64,000 nt of DNA from Burkholderiales bacterium. Lineage in GTDB: Bacteria > Pseudomonadota > Gammaproteobacteria > Burkholderiales > Burkholderiaceae_C. Under the pieces are notes generated by a model that saw only the letters and a program-made list of their open reading frames with translations, was not told where the DNA came from and did not search any database. Both the position numbers and the translations under genes were made by a program. The stretch's first letter is position 1. Every line of letters starts with the position of its first letter. This document shows, in pieces, positions 55,313 through 64,000 of this stretch. The stretch spans positions 1 to 64,000 of the forward strand of contig RXJV01000008.1 of NCBI GenBank assembly GCA_003963075.1, in the 5' to 3' direction.

Positions 55313-55771
55313 TCAGCCGTCGGCCGAGGTGCCGAAGTCGAAGACGATCTGCCAACCGCCGGCGCGTTCGCGGCGCCAGGTCGAGTGAAAGCGCGCGATC
55401 GGTTTGCCACCGGGGTCCAGCACCGGGCCACTGGTGCGTGCCAGCTCGCCACTGGGCAGTACCAGCACCAGGTCGGGTGACCAGCTGAACGGCGGCTGGG
55501 GCGCGGTCAACCAGCCCTGCCAGGCGGTCATGACGGCCTGCGGCCCGTGCAGCGGTGTCTGGCCCACCCAGATCGTGTCGGGCGCCAGGAAGCGGCGAAA
55601 TGCTTGCACATCCCGCGCGGCAAAGGCTGCGGCGAAGGCGGCCTCGGTGCGCCGAACCTCCTCGGTGCGGCGGCCAATTTCCTCGGCGGACGGCCAGGCG
55701 GGCGCGGGTGCCGCGGCAGCGGCACCCGGCAGGACGGCAGCGGCCAACAAGGCCTTGCGGCGAGAGGGCAT
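55313..55771 (-). CDS. Exported NTF2-like (SnoaL/DUF4440-type) protein
   Basis: A 152-residue protein with a signal (RRKALLAAAVLPGAAAAAPA). The rest is a cone-shaped NTF2-like fold: VRRTEAAFAAAFAARDVQAF, RFLAPDTIWVGQTPLHGPQA and the C-terminal strands HSTWRRERAGGWQIVFDFG. Members include calcium/calmodulin-kinase-association-like and ketosteroid-isomerase-like proteins; function unknown here. Convergent with the cyclotransferase across 5 bases. Confidence 0.78.
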   Translation of the reverse strand: MPSRRKALLAAAVLPGAAAAAPAPAWPSAEEIGRRTEEVRRTEAAFAAAFAARDVQAFRRFLAPDTIWVGQTPLHGPQAVMTAWQGWLTAPQPPFSWSPDLVLVLPSGELARTSGPVLDPGGKPIARFHSTWRRERAGGWQIVFDFGTSADG

Positions 55772-55833
55772 GCGATCTCTCCTTCAGCGGGTGCCCGCAG
55801 CATGCCGCGACAGCGCCGCCCTGCCACTCGTCA

Positions 55834-57012
55834 TCAGAACGCGGCGATGCCCGTCTGCGCGCGGCCCAGGATCAGCGCGTGGATGTCGTGCGTGCCTTCA
55901 TAGGTGTTCACGACCTCCAGGTTCACCAGATGGCGGGCGATGCCGAACTCGTCACTGATGCCATTGCCGCCGAGCATGTCGCGCGCGAGGCGGGCGATGT
56001 CCAGGCTCTTGCCGCAGCTGTTGCGCTTCATGATGGACGTGATCTCGACGGCCGCCGTGCCCTCGTCCTTCATCCGGCCCAGGCGCAGGCAGCCTTGCAG
56101 GCCGAGGGTGATCTCGGTCTGCATGTCGGCCAGCTTTTTCTGGATGAGCTGATTAGCCGCGAGCGGCTTGCCGAACTGCTGGCGGTCCATCACATACTGC
56201 CGCGCGGTGTGCCAGCAGTCCTCGGCCGCACCCAGCGCGCCCCAGGCGATGCCGTAGCGGGCGCTGTTCAGGCAGGTAAACGGGCCCTTCAGGCCGCGCA
56301 CCTCCGGGAAGGCGTTCTCCTCGGGGCAGAACACCTTGTCCATCACGATCTCGCCGGTGATCGACGCGCGCAGGCCCACCTTGCCGTGGATGGCCGGCGC
56401 GGTCAGGCCCTGCCAGCCCTTCTCCAGCACGAAGCCGCGGATCTGGCCACTGTCATCCTTCGCCCAGACCACGAAGACGTCGGCGATCGGGCTGTTGGTG
56501 ATCCACATCTTGCTGCCGGTCAGCTCATAGCCGCCGTCCACCTTGCGGGCGCGGGTGACCATCGAGGCCGGGTCGGAGCCGTGGTTGGGCTCGGTCAGGC
56601 CAAAGCAGCCGATCCATTCGCCGGTGGCCAGCCTGGGCAGGTATTTGCGCTTGGTGGCCTCGTTGCCGAACTCGTGGATGGGCACCATCACAAGGGACGA
56701 CTGCACGCTCATCATCGAGCGGTAGCCCGAGTCGACCCGCTCCACCTCACGGGCGATCAGGCCGTAGCTGACGTAGCTGAGGCCGGCGCCGCCGTATTCG
56801 GCCGGGATGGTCGGGCCCAGCAGGCCCAGTTCGCCCATCTCGCGGAAGATGCTGGCATCGGTCTGCTCCTTGCGGAAGGCCTCGATCACCCGGGGGCGCA
56901 GCCGGTCGCTGCAGTAGGCCGCTGCGGCATCGCGCACCATGCGCTCGTCGTCGGTCAGCTGCTCGTTGAGCAGCAGCGGGTCGTCCCAATGAAAGCTTGC
57001 CTTGCCGGCCAT
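55834..57012 (-). CDS. gcdH: Glutaryl-CoA dehydrogenase
   Basis: A 392-residue acyl-CoA dehydrogenase of the GcdH group. Motifs: [36 protein letters not shown] (FAD site), [20 protein letters not shown], and the catalytic Glu in [20 protein letters not shown] near the end, with [18 protein letters not shown] before it. It oxidatively decarboxylates glutaryl-CoA to crotonyl-CoA in lysine and tryptophan degradation. It is divergent from a LysR gene (GcdR-type arrangement). Confidence 0.96.
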   Translation of the reverse strand: MAGKASFHWDDPLLLNEQLTDDERMVRDAAAAYCSDRLRPRVIEAFRKEQTDASIFREMGELGLLGPTIPAEYGGAGLSYVSYGLIAREVERVDSGYRSMMSVQSSLVMVPIHEFGNEATKRKYLPRLATGEWIGCFGLTEPNHGSDPASMVTRARKVDGGYELTGSKMWITNSPIADVFVVWAKDDSGQIRGFVLEKGWQGLTAPAIHGKVGLRASITGEIVMDKVFCPEENAFPEVRGLKGPFTCLNSARYGIAWGALGAAEDCWHTARQYVMDRQQFGKPLAANQLIQKKLADMQTEITLGLQGCLRLGRMKDEGTAAVEITSIMKRNSCGKSLDIARLARDMLGGNGISDEFGIARHLVNLEVVNTYEGTHDIHALILGRAQTGIAAF

Positions 57013-57140
57013 GGCGGTCTCCTGAATTCCTGTCGGTGATCGCGCCCGGCCGCTCGGGCCCGACGCGCATCGGCAGAGTATTGCGCCGGCCGGCGATTCG
57101 TGTCCAATTCAAGAAAAGACTTCCACGATTCAACATACCT

Positions 57141-58065
57141 ATGACCACGCCGGCCAACCGGACCATGGAGTTCCGGCATCTGCGCTACTTCCTGGCTCTG
57201 GCCGAGGAACTGCATTTCGGCCGCGCCGCCCAGCGTCTGGCCATCTCGCAACCGCCTTTGTCGGTGGCCATCCAGCAGCTGGAGGCCAGCATCGGCGCCC
57301 GGCTGTTCGACCGCGACAGCAAGGGCGTGCGGCTGACGCCGGCCGGCGCGGCCTTCCAGCCCCACGCCGCCGCGCTGCTGGCCCGCGCTGACGAGGCCTG
57401 CGCGCTGGCCCGCGAGGTGCAGGCCGGTGAGGTCGGCCGGCTGCGGCTCGGGTTTGTCGGCTCCACGCTGTTCAACGGCCTGTCGGACTGGCTGCAGGCC
57501 TTCCAGGCAAGACATCCGCGGGTCGAAGTGGTCGTCGTGGAGCTGAACTCGCAAGACCAGATCGACGCCTTGCTCGCCGAGGAATTGGATCTCGGCCTGG
57601 TTCATACCGACCGCCTGCCGCCCGCCCTGACGGCCGCGCCGCTGTACCAGGAACCGTTTCTGGCCTGCCTGCCGGCGGCGCACCCGCTGTCGGCCCAGAC
57701 GCAGGTGCCGCTCGACGCGCTGAGCGAACAGCCCTTCATCCTGTTCTCGCGCAAGGGTTCACCGGATTACCACGCCCGCATCGTCGAGATCTGCCGCCAG
57801 CATGGCTTCTACCCGCGGCTGCAGCACGAGGGCCGCCACTGGCTGTCCGTCGTCTCGCTGGTGGCGCAGGGCCTGGGCGTCAGCATCGTGCCGGCGGCCT
57901 TCCAACGCGCCGGCGTCCAGGGCGCCGTGTTCCGGCCACTGGCCGAGGGCATCGAGAGCTCGGCCGTGTTTGCCGCCTGGCGCAGCAGCAGCGACGGCGT
58001 GTTGCGCCAGCGCTTTCTCGCCGCGCGCCAGCCCGACGCCGCTGCGGCAACCGACCGGCGTGCGC

Positions 58066-58079
<14 letters not shown>
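57141..58079 (+). CDS. LysR-family regulator, probable controller of gcdH
   Basis: A 312-residue LysR protein; the ATG at 57141 is near MEFRHLRYFLALAEELHFGR (57165 is a second option). Winged helix: RLAISQPPLSVAIQQLEASI; effector domain from RLRLGFVGSTLFNGLSDWLQ. It resembles the BenM/CatM/GcdR type. It is divergent from gcdH with a 128-base gap, so GcdR-like control is likely. Its 3' end overlaps the DODA gene by 14 bases tail to tail. Confidence 0.9.
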
Positions 58080-58857
<778 letters not shown>

Positions 58858-58957
58858 GATGGCGCCCAGTGTGGCCCGGCGCTGCCGGTCCGAGGTTCAA
58901 GCCGCGCGGCGGCAGCGCTCAAAGCGACTGAATGCCGACGACGATAATCCGCGCCCG

Positions 58958-60265
58958 ATGTCCGACCTCCGCCCCGCCCCCACCCCCGACGATCCGCGCT
59001 CGCCCGACGAGTTCTTCCGCGACGGCGGCGGGCCGGTGGATTCGCTGCTGTGGTGGCAGCTGGAGCGCCACGAGGCGCTGCTGGCCGCGCAGCGCGCGCT
59101 GTTCGGCGGTGAGGCCGCCTGGGTGCGGCTGCGGGTGTGGGTGTTCCTGGAGCTGATGGCGCTGCCCGCCGCGCGCCTGGCCCGCGACGAGCTGAACCGC
59201 CACTTCCACCATGTCAAGGAAGACGCGCTGGAGACGGTGCTCAAGCGCCTGCGCGACGCCGGCCTGCTGCACTGGGACGCGTCCACGCAGACCTATGCGA
59301 TCACGCCGCTGGCGCAGCAGGTCGTGGGCATGCTGCAGCCGCTGACGGCGGACACCGCCGGCCCCGACGACGACCTGGCCGCGCTGCTGGCCGGCGTGGC
59401 CGGCGCCCACCAGCTCGGCCTGCTCGAGCCGCAGCAGCTCAACATGCTGCAGGCGCAGCTGGCGCGACTGCGCGAGGAGTTCGCCGACGCGATGGCCAGC
59501 GGCAGCGAGTTCGAGCTGCGCCGGGCCAATGCCCGCTTCGAGCGCGCGATGGCGCTGGTGGACCGCGCCAGCGACGCCGTCAAGGCCATCATCGAGCAGG
59601 CCCAGGCCAGCGGCCATGCGCGGCTGGAGCGGCTGGCGCGCGACTTGGGCCATGCACAGGCCAGCTTGCTCGTGATGGCCAGCCAGTTCAACCGCGCGCT
59701 GCAGCAGGCCGACCGCCAGCGCGTGACGCTGGGCTCCACCGGCGTGACGACGACCGACCTGCGCCAGTGGCTGCAGCGCCAGGCCGGCGCCGGCGAGCTG
59801 CACGCCTTGCTGGGCGAGGCCCTGTCGACCGGCGTGCAGCCGGTCATCGTCGCCGCGCAGGAGCTGGTGGACGGCGCCGAGGCCGAGTTCGAGCGTGACC
59901 GCCCCAAGCCCGCCGACGTGGCTGGCCTGCCCGCTGCCCAGGCCGCGCCAGACGGCCGGCTGGAGGTGCTCAGCCTGCCGGCCGAGCTGGGCGCGCTGCA
60001 GGCACTGCTGAACGGCTGGACCGCCGAGGGCCGCGGCGTGCAGCCGGTGGCGCCGGCGGTGCTGGGCGGCAGCTACGCCTCGGCCGCCTACCGGGCGCAG
60101 CTGCTGCCGCTGCTGGGCGACCCGCAGGCCCGTCATCTGAAGGGCGCCACCGGCGACATGGCCCGCCAGCCCTGGCGGGTGCGCTGGAGCGCCGAGCAGG
60201 GCCCCGTGGACGACGAGACCGTGGCCTGGATGAGCCGCGGCGAGTTGATGAGTGACACCGAATGA
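58958..60265 (+). CDS. MksF/JetA-like kleisin of an SMC complex
   Basis: A 435-residue protein; ATG 58958 is used since the upstream in-frame start (58856) crosses a promoter-like region. Residues about 20-110 look like a winged-helix domain (SLLWWQLERHEALLAAQRAL; VKEDALETVLKRLRDAGLLH; YAITPLAQQVVGML). A long helical middle (about 140-290) is consistent with kleisin coiled-coil, followed by a variable region and a small C-terminal domain. Order (this, an MksE-like protein, then an SMC ATPase) is the basis for the call; sequence alone is not decisive. Its stop overlaps the next gene by 4 bases. Confidence 0.7.
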   Translation: MSDLRPAPTPDDPRSPDEFFRDGGGPVDSLLWWQLERHEALLAAQRALFGGEAAWVRLRVWVFLELMALPAARLARDELNRHFHHVKEDALETVLKRLRDAGLLHWDASTQTYAITPLAQQVVGMLQPLTADTAGPDDDLAALLAGVAGAHQLGLLEPQQLNMLQAQLARLREEFADAMASGSEFELRRANARFERAMALVDRASDAVKAIIEQAQASGHARLERLARDLGHAQASLLVMASQFNRALQQADRQRVTLGSTGVTTTDLRQWLQRQAGAGELHALLGEALSTGVQPVIVAAQELVDGAEAEFERDRPKPADVAGLPAAQAAPDGRLEVLSLPAELGALQALLNGWTAEGRGVQPVAPAVLGGSYASAAYRAQLLPLLGDPQARHLKGATGDMARQPWRVRWSAEQGPVDDETVAWMSRGELMSDTE

Positions 60266-60963
60266 ACACCTTCGATGACGCCGCCAGCCTGGCGGCCCAA
60301 CTGCTGGCCCGGCGCTGGCTGCCGCGCGCCCACCCGCTGGTCAAGCGGGCACTGATCGACGCCGACCTGTGGGCCGCCGTCACCGCACGCCTGGCCGGCG
60401 TGGGGCTGAAGCTCGTGGACAACGTCTATGCCGAGCATGTGTCGGTCGCGCTGCTGCGGCCGGCCGAGAGCGCGGTGTTCGGCGAGACCGGCCTGGCCGC
60501 CAACAACAACCTGGAGCTGCCGCGCGACGGCGTGTCGCTGCTGGTGGTGCTGTGGAGCCTGATCATCCTGCCCAAGCGCCAGCGCCAGCTCAACCGGGCC
60601 GATGCCGACGGCGACCAGCAGGGCGAGATGTTCGCCGCCGACAAGCCGCTGCCGGCCACCGCCAGCGTGTCGCCGGTGCTGAGCTACCGCAGCCTGCTGG
60701 CCGACTTCGGCGACCAGCTCGGCAAGAAGGTGCGGCTGGATGGCAACCTCAAACTGCTGGAGCGCCACGGCTTCATCACCCGCCGCGGCGAAGACATCGC
60801 CGAGGGCCCGCTGCTGGACCTGCTGCTGGACTACGACCAGCTCGCGCCGCGCATCCTCGACGGCGCGCTGGCCGACGTGCTGGCCCGTGCGACGGATGCC
60901 GTCGCCGGCCCGGCCATTGCCGAATTGCAAGCGCAGCGTGCTGCGGACAGCGAGGGCTCATGA
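60262..60963 (+). CDS. MksE/JetB-like SMC accessory protein
   Basis: A 233-residue protein with two winged-helix-like parts, as in MksE/MukE/JetB (DUF4194-like): PLVKRALIDADLWAAVTARL, LKLVDNVYAEHVSVALLRPA, then VSLLVVLWSLIILPKRQRQL and LLADFGDQLGKKVRLDGNLK / LLERHGFITRRGEDIAEGPL. These bind the kleisin linker in related complexes. It overlaps both neighbours by 4 bases, so the genes are translationally coupled. Confidence is moderate as the family is divergent. Confidence 0.72.
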   Translation: MNTFDDAASLAAQLLARRWLPRAHPLVKRALIDADLWAAVTARLAGVGLKLVDNVYAEHVSVALLRPAESAVFGETGLAANNNLELPRDGVSLLVVLWSLIILPKRQRQLNRADADGDQQGEMFAADKPLPATASVSPVLSYRSLLADFGDQLGKKVRLDGNLKLLERHGFITRRGEDIAEGPLLDLLLDYDQLAPRILDGALADVLARATDAVAGPAIAELQAQRAADSEGS

Positions 60964-61523
60964 ATTTCTTGCGGACCTTGGCGGCGCTTCCTTTGCTGTT
61001 AGCGCTGAGCGCCTGTGTCTCTATCGATTCCCGAGCGTTGCGTGAAGAGCTCGATGTGGCGGCGACTAAGGACCTTCGCGCGGCGTTCTGGAACGTCTCT
61101 TTCTATCGCTCCCAGGGTGAGTTCCTGGCGAGTGACTCCGTCGCAGAAGCGCTGAACGCGCCCGCACGGAGCGCCGACCAGGTCTACATCTGGCTTCTGA
61201 CCGACAAGGCTGTTCTGGTGCGATTCGTGACCGAAGGAAAGACAGTTCATGAGCGCGTGTATCGGGAAGATGTCGATCTCAAGACATTGCCCGACCAGCG
61301 TCTAGTCCTGTCCAAGAAGACAGAGTGCGGTGGGCACGACTCGCCAGGATTTGCCTGCGGTGGCGGCACGGCGACGCTGTTCGTGAATTCAAATGGGGCA
61401 CTCGCCATCGTGGAAAGCAGCGCAGCTGCCGGCATGTTGGGCCTCATCCCGGTGGCAATCTACGCGAAGCACTTGGCCCTCTTCGGGCGTGTCCAAGACG
61501 CGCCACCCCTCAAGATCGACTGA
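60960..61523 (+). CDS. Lipoprotein of unknown function inside the SMC operon
   Basis: A 187-residue protein with a lipoprotein signal (FLRTLAALPLLLALSACVSI; Cys about residue 19). No domain is recognised. It has a Cys pair in TECGGHDSPGFACGGGTATL and a hydrophobic stretch near the C-terminus (AAGMLGLIPVAIYAKHLALF). Its codon and base composition are visibly poorer in GC than the flanking genes, so it looks like an acquired insert. Its start overlaps the MksE-like stop (ATGA), yet a 50-base gap separates it from the SMC gene. An envelope lipoprotein inside an SMC operon is unusual. Confidence 0.8.
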   Translation: MNFLRTLAALPLLLALSACVSIDSRALREELDVAATKDLRAAFWNVSFYRSQGEFLASDSVAEALNAPARSADQVYIWLLTDKAVLVRFVTEGKTVHERVYREDVDLKTLPDQRLVLSKKTECGGHDSPGFACGGGTATLFVNSNGALAIVESSAAAGMLGLIPVAIYAKHLALFGRVQDAPPLKID

Positions 61524-61573
61524 AGCCGGCTCGGCGCCGGTGCTCGGCCAGCAGCGATACACAAGCAGATTCC

Positions 61574-64000
61574 ATGTTCCACCTCCAAACCCTCGAACTG
61601 CTGCACTGGGACTACTGCCAGCGCGTCACGCTGCCGCTGGACGGCAACATCATCACCATCGCCGGGCCCAACGGTTCGGGCAAGACCACGCTGCTGGACG
61701 CGCTGCGCACGCTGCTGGGGCTGGAGTGCTCGGGCGGCCGCACCTTCCGCACCTATGCCCGCCATGCCAATGCCGAGACGGCCTGGCTGCGTGCGCTGGT
61801 GGACAACCGGCCGCGCAGCCGGCAGAACAGCAGCCGGCCGTTCGCCAGCTCGCTGATCTATGCCGACCAGGTCACGTTGGCCTGCCGCATCGAGCGCCAG
61901 GGCGGCGACTGGACGCGGCGTTATGCCATCGTGGAAGGTGCGGTCGAGATCGAGCAGCTGGCCGAGAAGAGCGACCGCGACTGGCTGGGCATCGAGGCCT
62001 GGCGCAAGCGCCTGGAGGCCGCGGGCCTGACGCGCGCCATCGGCCGCGTGCTGGCGCTGGAGCAGGGCCAGACCGACCGGCTCTGCGAGCTGAGCCCGAA
62101 GGAGCTGCTGCGCCTGGTGTTCGAGGTGTTCGGTGACCAGGAGGTGCTGGACCGCTACGAGCAGGCGCGCAGCCACCAGCAGCAGCTGGCCAAGGAGGTG
62201 CAGGCCGCCGAAGGCGAGCTGGCGCGCACCCAGGCCCAGCTGGCCGAACTGGCCCACCGCGTGACGAGCTATCGCCAGTGGCAGCTCAAGGTGCAGGAGC
62301 GCGAGCGCCTGGCCACCGAGGTGCTGCCGGTGATGCAGTGGAGCGAGGCCCGCGAGCGGCTGGCGCGCGACGGCCGCGAGCTGCACCGGGCGCGCCTGTT
62401 CGCCGCCGCCGATGCGCGCGCGCTGTCGGCCAAGCGGGCCGGCCTGCACGCGCTGTTCAAGGAGCATGAGGCCACCAAGGCCCGGCTGGTCGCGCTGGAA
62501 GGCGAGCGCCGCGAGGCCCGCGCCGCGTTCGACCAGGCGCGCGAGGCCGAGAAGCCGGTGGAGCAGACCGTCAAGCGCGAGGACGAGCTGCGTGCGCTGG
62601 CCGATGTGGAGGCCGACGCCGCCGCGCTCGCGGCCCGCACCCAGCAGCTGGCCGCCGACAAGGACAAGCTGCGCGGCGACTACACCCGCGCCGACGACAA
62701 GCTGCGCCATGTGCAGGGCCTGCTCGCCGAGCTGAAGGACAAGCGCCTGCCGCCGCCGCCGCCCGAGGTGAGGCCGCTGCGCCAGGCCCTGGACGACGCC
62801 GGCATCGCCCACCACGTCGTGGCCGACAGCATCGACATCGCCGACGAGCGTTGGCGTGAGGCCGCGGAGGGCGTGCTGCGTGGATCGCGCTGGGTCGTCG
62901 TGCTGAAGGCCAGAAGCGACGAGGCCCGTGCTTTTGCGATCGCTGCCCGGCTGAAGTACCGCCACTACGTCGTGTCCGACGCCGCGCCCGTGCCGCAGGC
63001 CCGGCCCGGCTCGCTGCTGGCCGCGCTCAAGGTCAGCGCGCCGCTGCCGACCTGGCTGGCCCGCCAGCTCGACGGCATCCGCTGCGTGGCCAGCACCGAG
63101 GAGGGCAGCGGCACCGGCGGCGAATGGATCACGCCCGATGCCTACTACCGCGACGGCCGTGGTGGCCGCAGCGTGGCCATCCCGGCGTCGGACCACCAGT
63201 TCGGCGCCAACGCGGTGGCCGGCCGGCGCGCGTCGCTGGAGGCCGAGTTGGCCCGCCTCGACGCCGAGCTGACCCGCGTCGCCAGGGCCCAGGCCGAGGT
63301 GGACCGCCAGCTCAAGGACGCCCAGCGCGCCGCCCAGGGCCACAAGGCGGCCGTGGAGCTGAGCGAGCGCGCCGACGAATTCGCCGAGGCCCGCGCCCGG
63401 CTGCCGGTGCTGAAGCAGGCGCGCGCGGAAGCTTCCACCCGAATGACGACCGTGGAGGCCGAGCACGACCGGCTGCTGAAGGCCTCCGGCGTGCACGAGC
63501 AGAACTACGAGCGCGCCCAGCGCGAACTGGCCGAGGGCGAGGAGCGGCTGGCCCGCACCGCGCGCGAGCATGCCGAGCGCCGCCAGACGCTGCAGGCCGC
63601 GGCACGCGCCTCGCGCGAGGCGGGCGCCAAGTTCCCGCCGCGCTGGATCACGCCCATCGCGCTCGCGGCGCTGAAGAACGAGTTCGAGAACGCGCGCCAG
63701 GCCGAGATCCGCGCCCACCATGTGGACCAGGAGCTGGACAAGGGCGTGTGGGAGACCGACGCCACCGTGCTGGACCGCCATGTCCGCATGACCCAGCAGG
63801 TGCGCGACGAAGAAGAGCAGCTCTCCAACCGCAAGGCCAGCAACGCGCTGGCCGCCACCGCCGCCGGCAACGCGCGCGAGCGCTACATCGACGTGCTGCG
63901 CGCTACGGTGCGGCGCTACAAGAAGAACGTGGCCGAGCTGGGCGAACTGGCTGGCGTGGCCGCCGAGGCCATCCTGCCCCACCTGGACAACGACGACACC
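61574..64000 (+). CDS. SMC-like ATPase, MksB/JetC type (partial, runs off the window)
   Basis: The first 809 codons of a large SMC-type protein. The N-terminus FHLQTLELLHWDYCQRVTLP is followed by Walker A GPNGSGKTTLLDAL (residues 31-44). Long Ala/Glu/Arg/Gln-rich coiled coil runs from about residue 180 to 395 and again from about 540 onward. Between them, about 400-530, is a hinge-like insert (DSIDIADERWREAAEGVLRG; FAIAARLKYRHYVVSDAA). That layout matches the MukB/MksB/JetC group. Signature motif, Walker B and any JetD/MksG (TOPRIM nuclease) gene lie beyond the window, so a defence role cannot be decided here. Confidence 0.85.
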   Translation, partial: MFHLQTLELLHWDYCQRVTLPLDGNIITIAGPNGSGKTTLLDALRTLLGLECSGGRTFRTYARHANAETAWLRALVDNRPRSRQNSSRPFASSLIYADQVTLACRIERQGGDWTRRYAIVEGAVEIEQLAEKSDRDWLGIEAWRKRLEAAGLTRAIGRVLALEQGQTDRLCELSPKELLRLVFEVFGDQEVLDRYEQARSHQQQLAKEVQAAEGELARTQAQLAELAHRVTSYRQWQLKVQERERLATEVLPVMQWSEARERLARDGRELHRARLFAAADARALSAKRAGLHALFKEHEATKARLVALEGERREARAAFDQAREAEKPVEQTVKREDELRALADVEADAAALAARTQQLAADKDKLRGDYTRADDKLRHVQGLLAELKDKRLPPPPPEVRPLRQALDDAGIAHHVVADSIDIADERWREAAEGVLRGSRWVVVLKARSDEARAFAIAARLKYRHYVVSDAAPVPQARPGSLLAALKVSAPLPTWLARQLDGIRCVASTEEGSGTGGEWITPDAYYRDGRGGRSVAIPASDHQFGANAVAGRRASLEAELARLDAELTRVARAQAEVDRQLKDAQRAAQGHKAAVELSERADEFAEARARLPVLKQARAEASTRMTTVEAEHDRLLKASGVHEQNYERAQRELAEGEERLARTAREHAERRQTLQAAARASREAGAKFPPRWITPIALAALKNEFENARQAEIRAHHVDQELDKGVWETDATVLDRHVRMTQQVRDEEEQLSNRKASNALAATAAGNARERYIDVLRATVRRYKKNVAELGELAGVAAEAILPHLDNDDT

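Noticed and set aside
61460-63982. An 840-codon minus-strand open frame opposite the SMC gene
   Set aside because: The plus-strand frame has Walker A and coiled-coil structure; the minus frame has shadow composition.

Overview
The window is high-GC, gene-dense DNA with short intergenic gaps. It most resembles a free-living betaproteobacterium of the order Burkholderiales, in the Roseateles/Mitsuaria/Rubrivivax neighbourhood. That placement is inferred from GC content and gene set: a kynBUA tryptophan-degradation operon, a glucokinase-RpiR fusion of the type known from Burkholderiales, a PEP-CTERM protein, a gcdH/LysR pair, and a TonB-dependent maltodextrin receptor beside a MalEFGK importer. 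No rRNA, tRNA, CRISPR array, insertion sequence or prophage was seen.

Layout. 1-2112: the end of a phosphomannomutase-type gene, a small membrane protein and Kdo transferase (waaA). 2129-6253: a minus-strand operon of a winged-helix regulator, four RebB-family (R-body-type) paralogues and four small proteins of unknown function. 6429-12489: an EmrAB-OprM-like efflux operon headed by a pirin, with a divergent LysR regulator. 12599-15343: kynBUA, tryptophan to anthranilate. 15372-21998: an ASCH-domain protein, aminopeptidase P, an FAD oxidoreductase, and a three-domain cysteine desulfurase/metallo-beta-lactamase/rhodanese fusion divergent from a DecR-like Lrp regulator. 22022-54442: a large alpha-glucan locus. 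54513-58857: glutamine cyclotransferase, an NTF2-like protein, glutaryl-CoA dehydrogenase with its LysR regulator, and a DODA-type dioxygenase. 58958-64000: a kleisin / MksE-like / lipoprotein / SMC-like ATPase operon resembling MksBEF/Wadjet, cut by the window end.

The alpha-glucan locus reads as a full route from outside polymer to cytosol. A TonB receptor imports maltodextrins across the outer membrane. Exported pullulanase and GH13 enzymes trim them. MalEFGK carries them inward. MalQ, GlgP, GlgX and GlgB process them, and two glucokinases phosphorylate the glucose released. Eight copies of a 15-bp palindrome (TGTAG-N5-CTACA, some degenerate) lie in front of pulA, the GH13 pair, glgP, malK, the TonB receptor, glucokinase and the glucokinase-RpiR fusion. 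The RpiR half of that fusion is HexR-like, and HexR sites are palindromes of this shape, so I infer that the fusion protein controls the locus and its own gene.

The most unusual parts are the RebB-type operon, the glucokinase-HexR regulon, the triple-domain sulfur enzyme, and the SMC operon with a lower-GC lipoprotein gene inserted. Functions come from motif recognition by eye; no database search was run.
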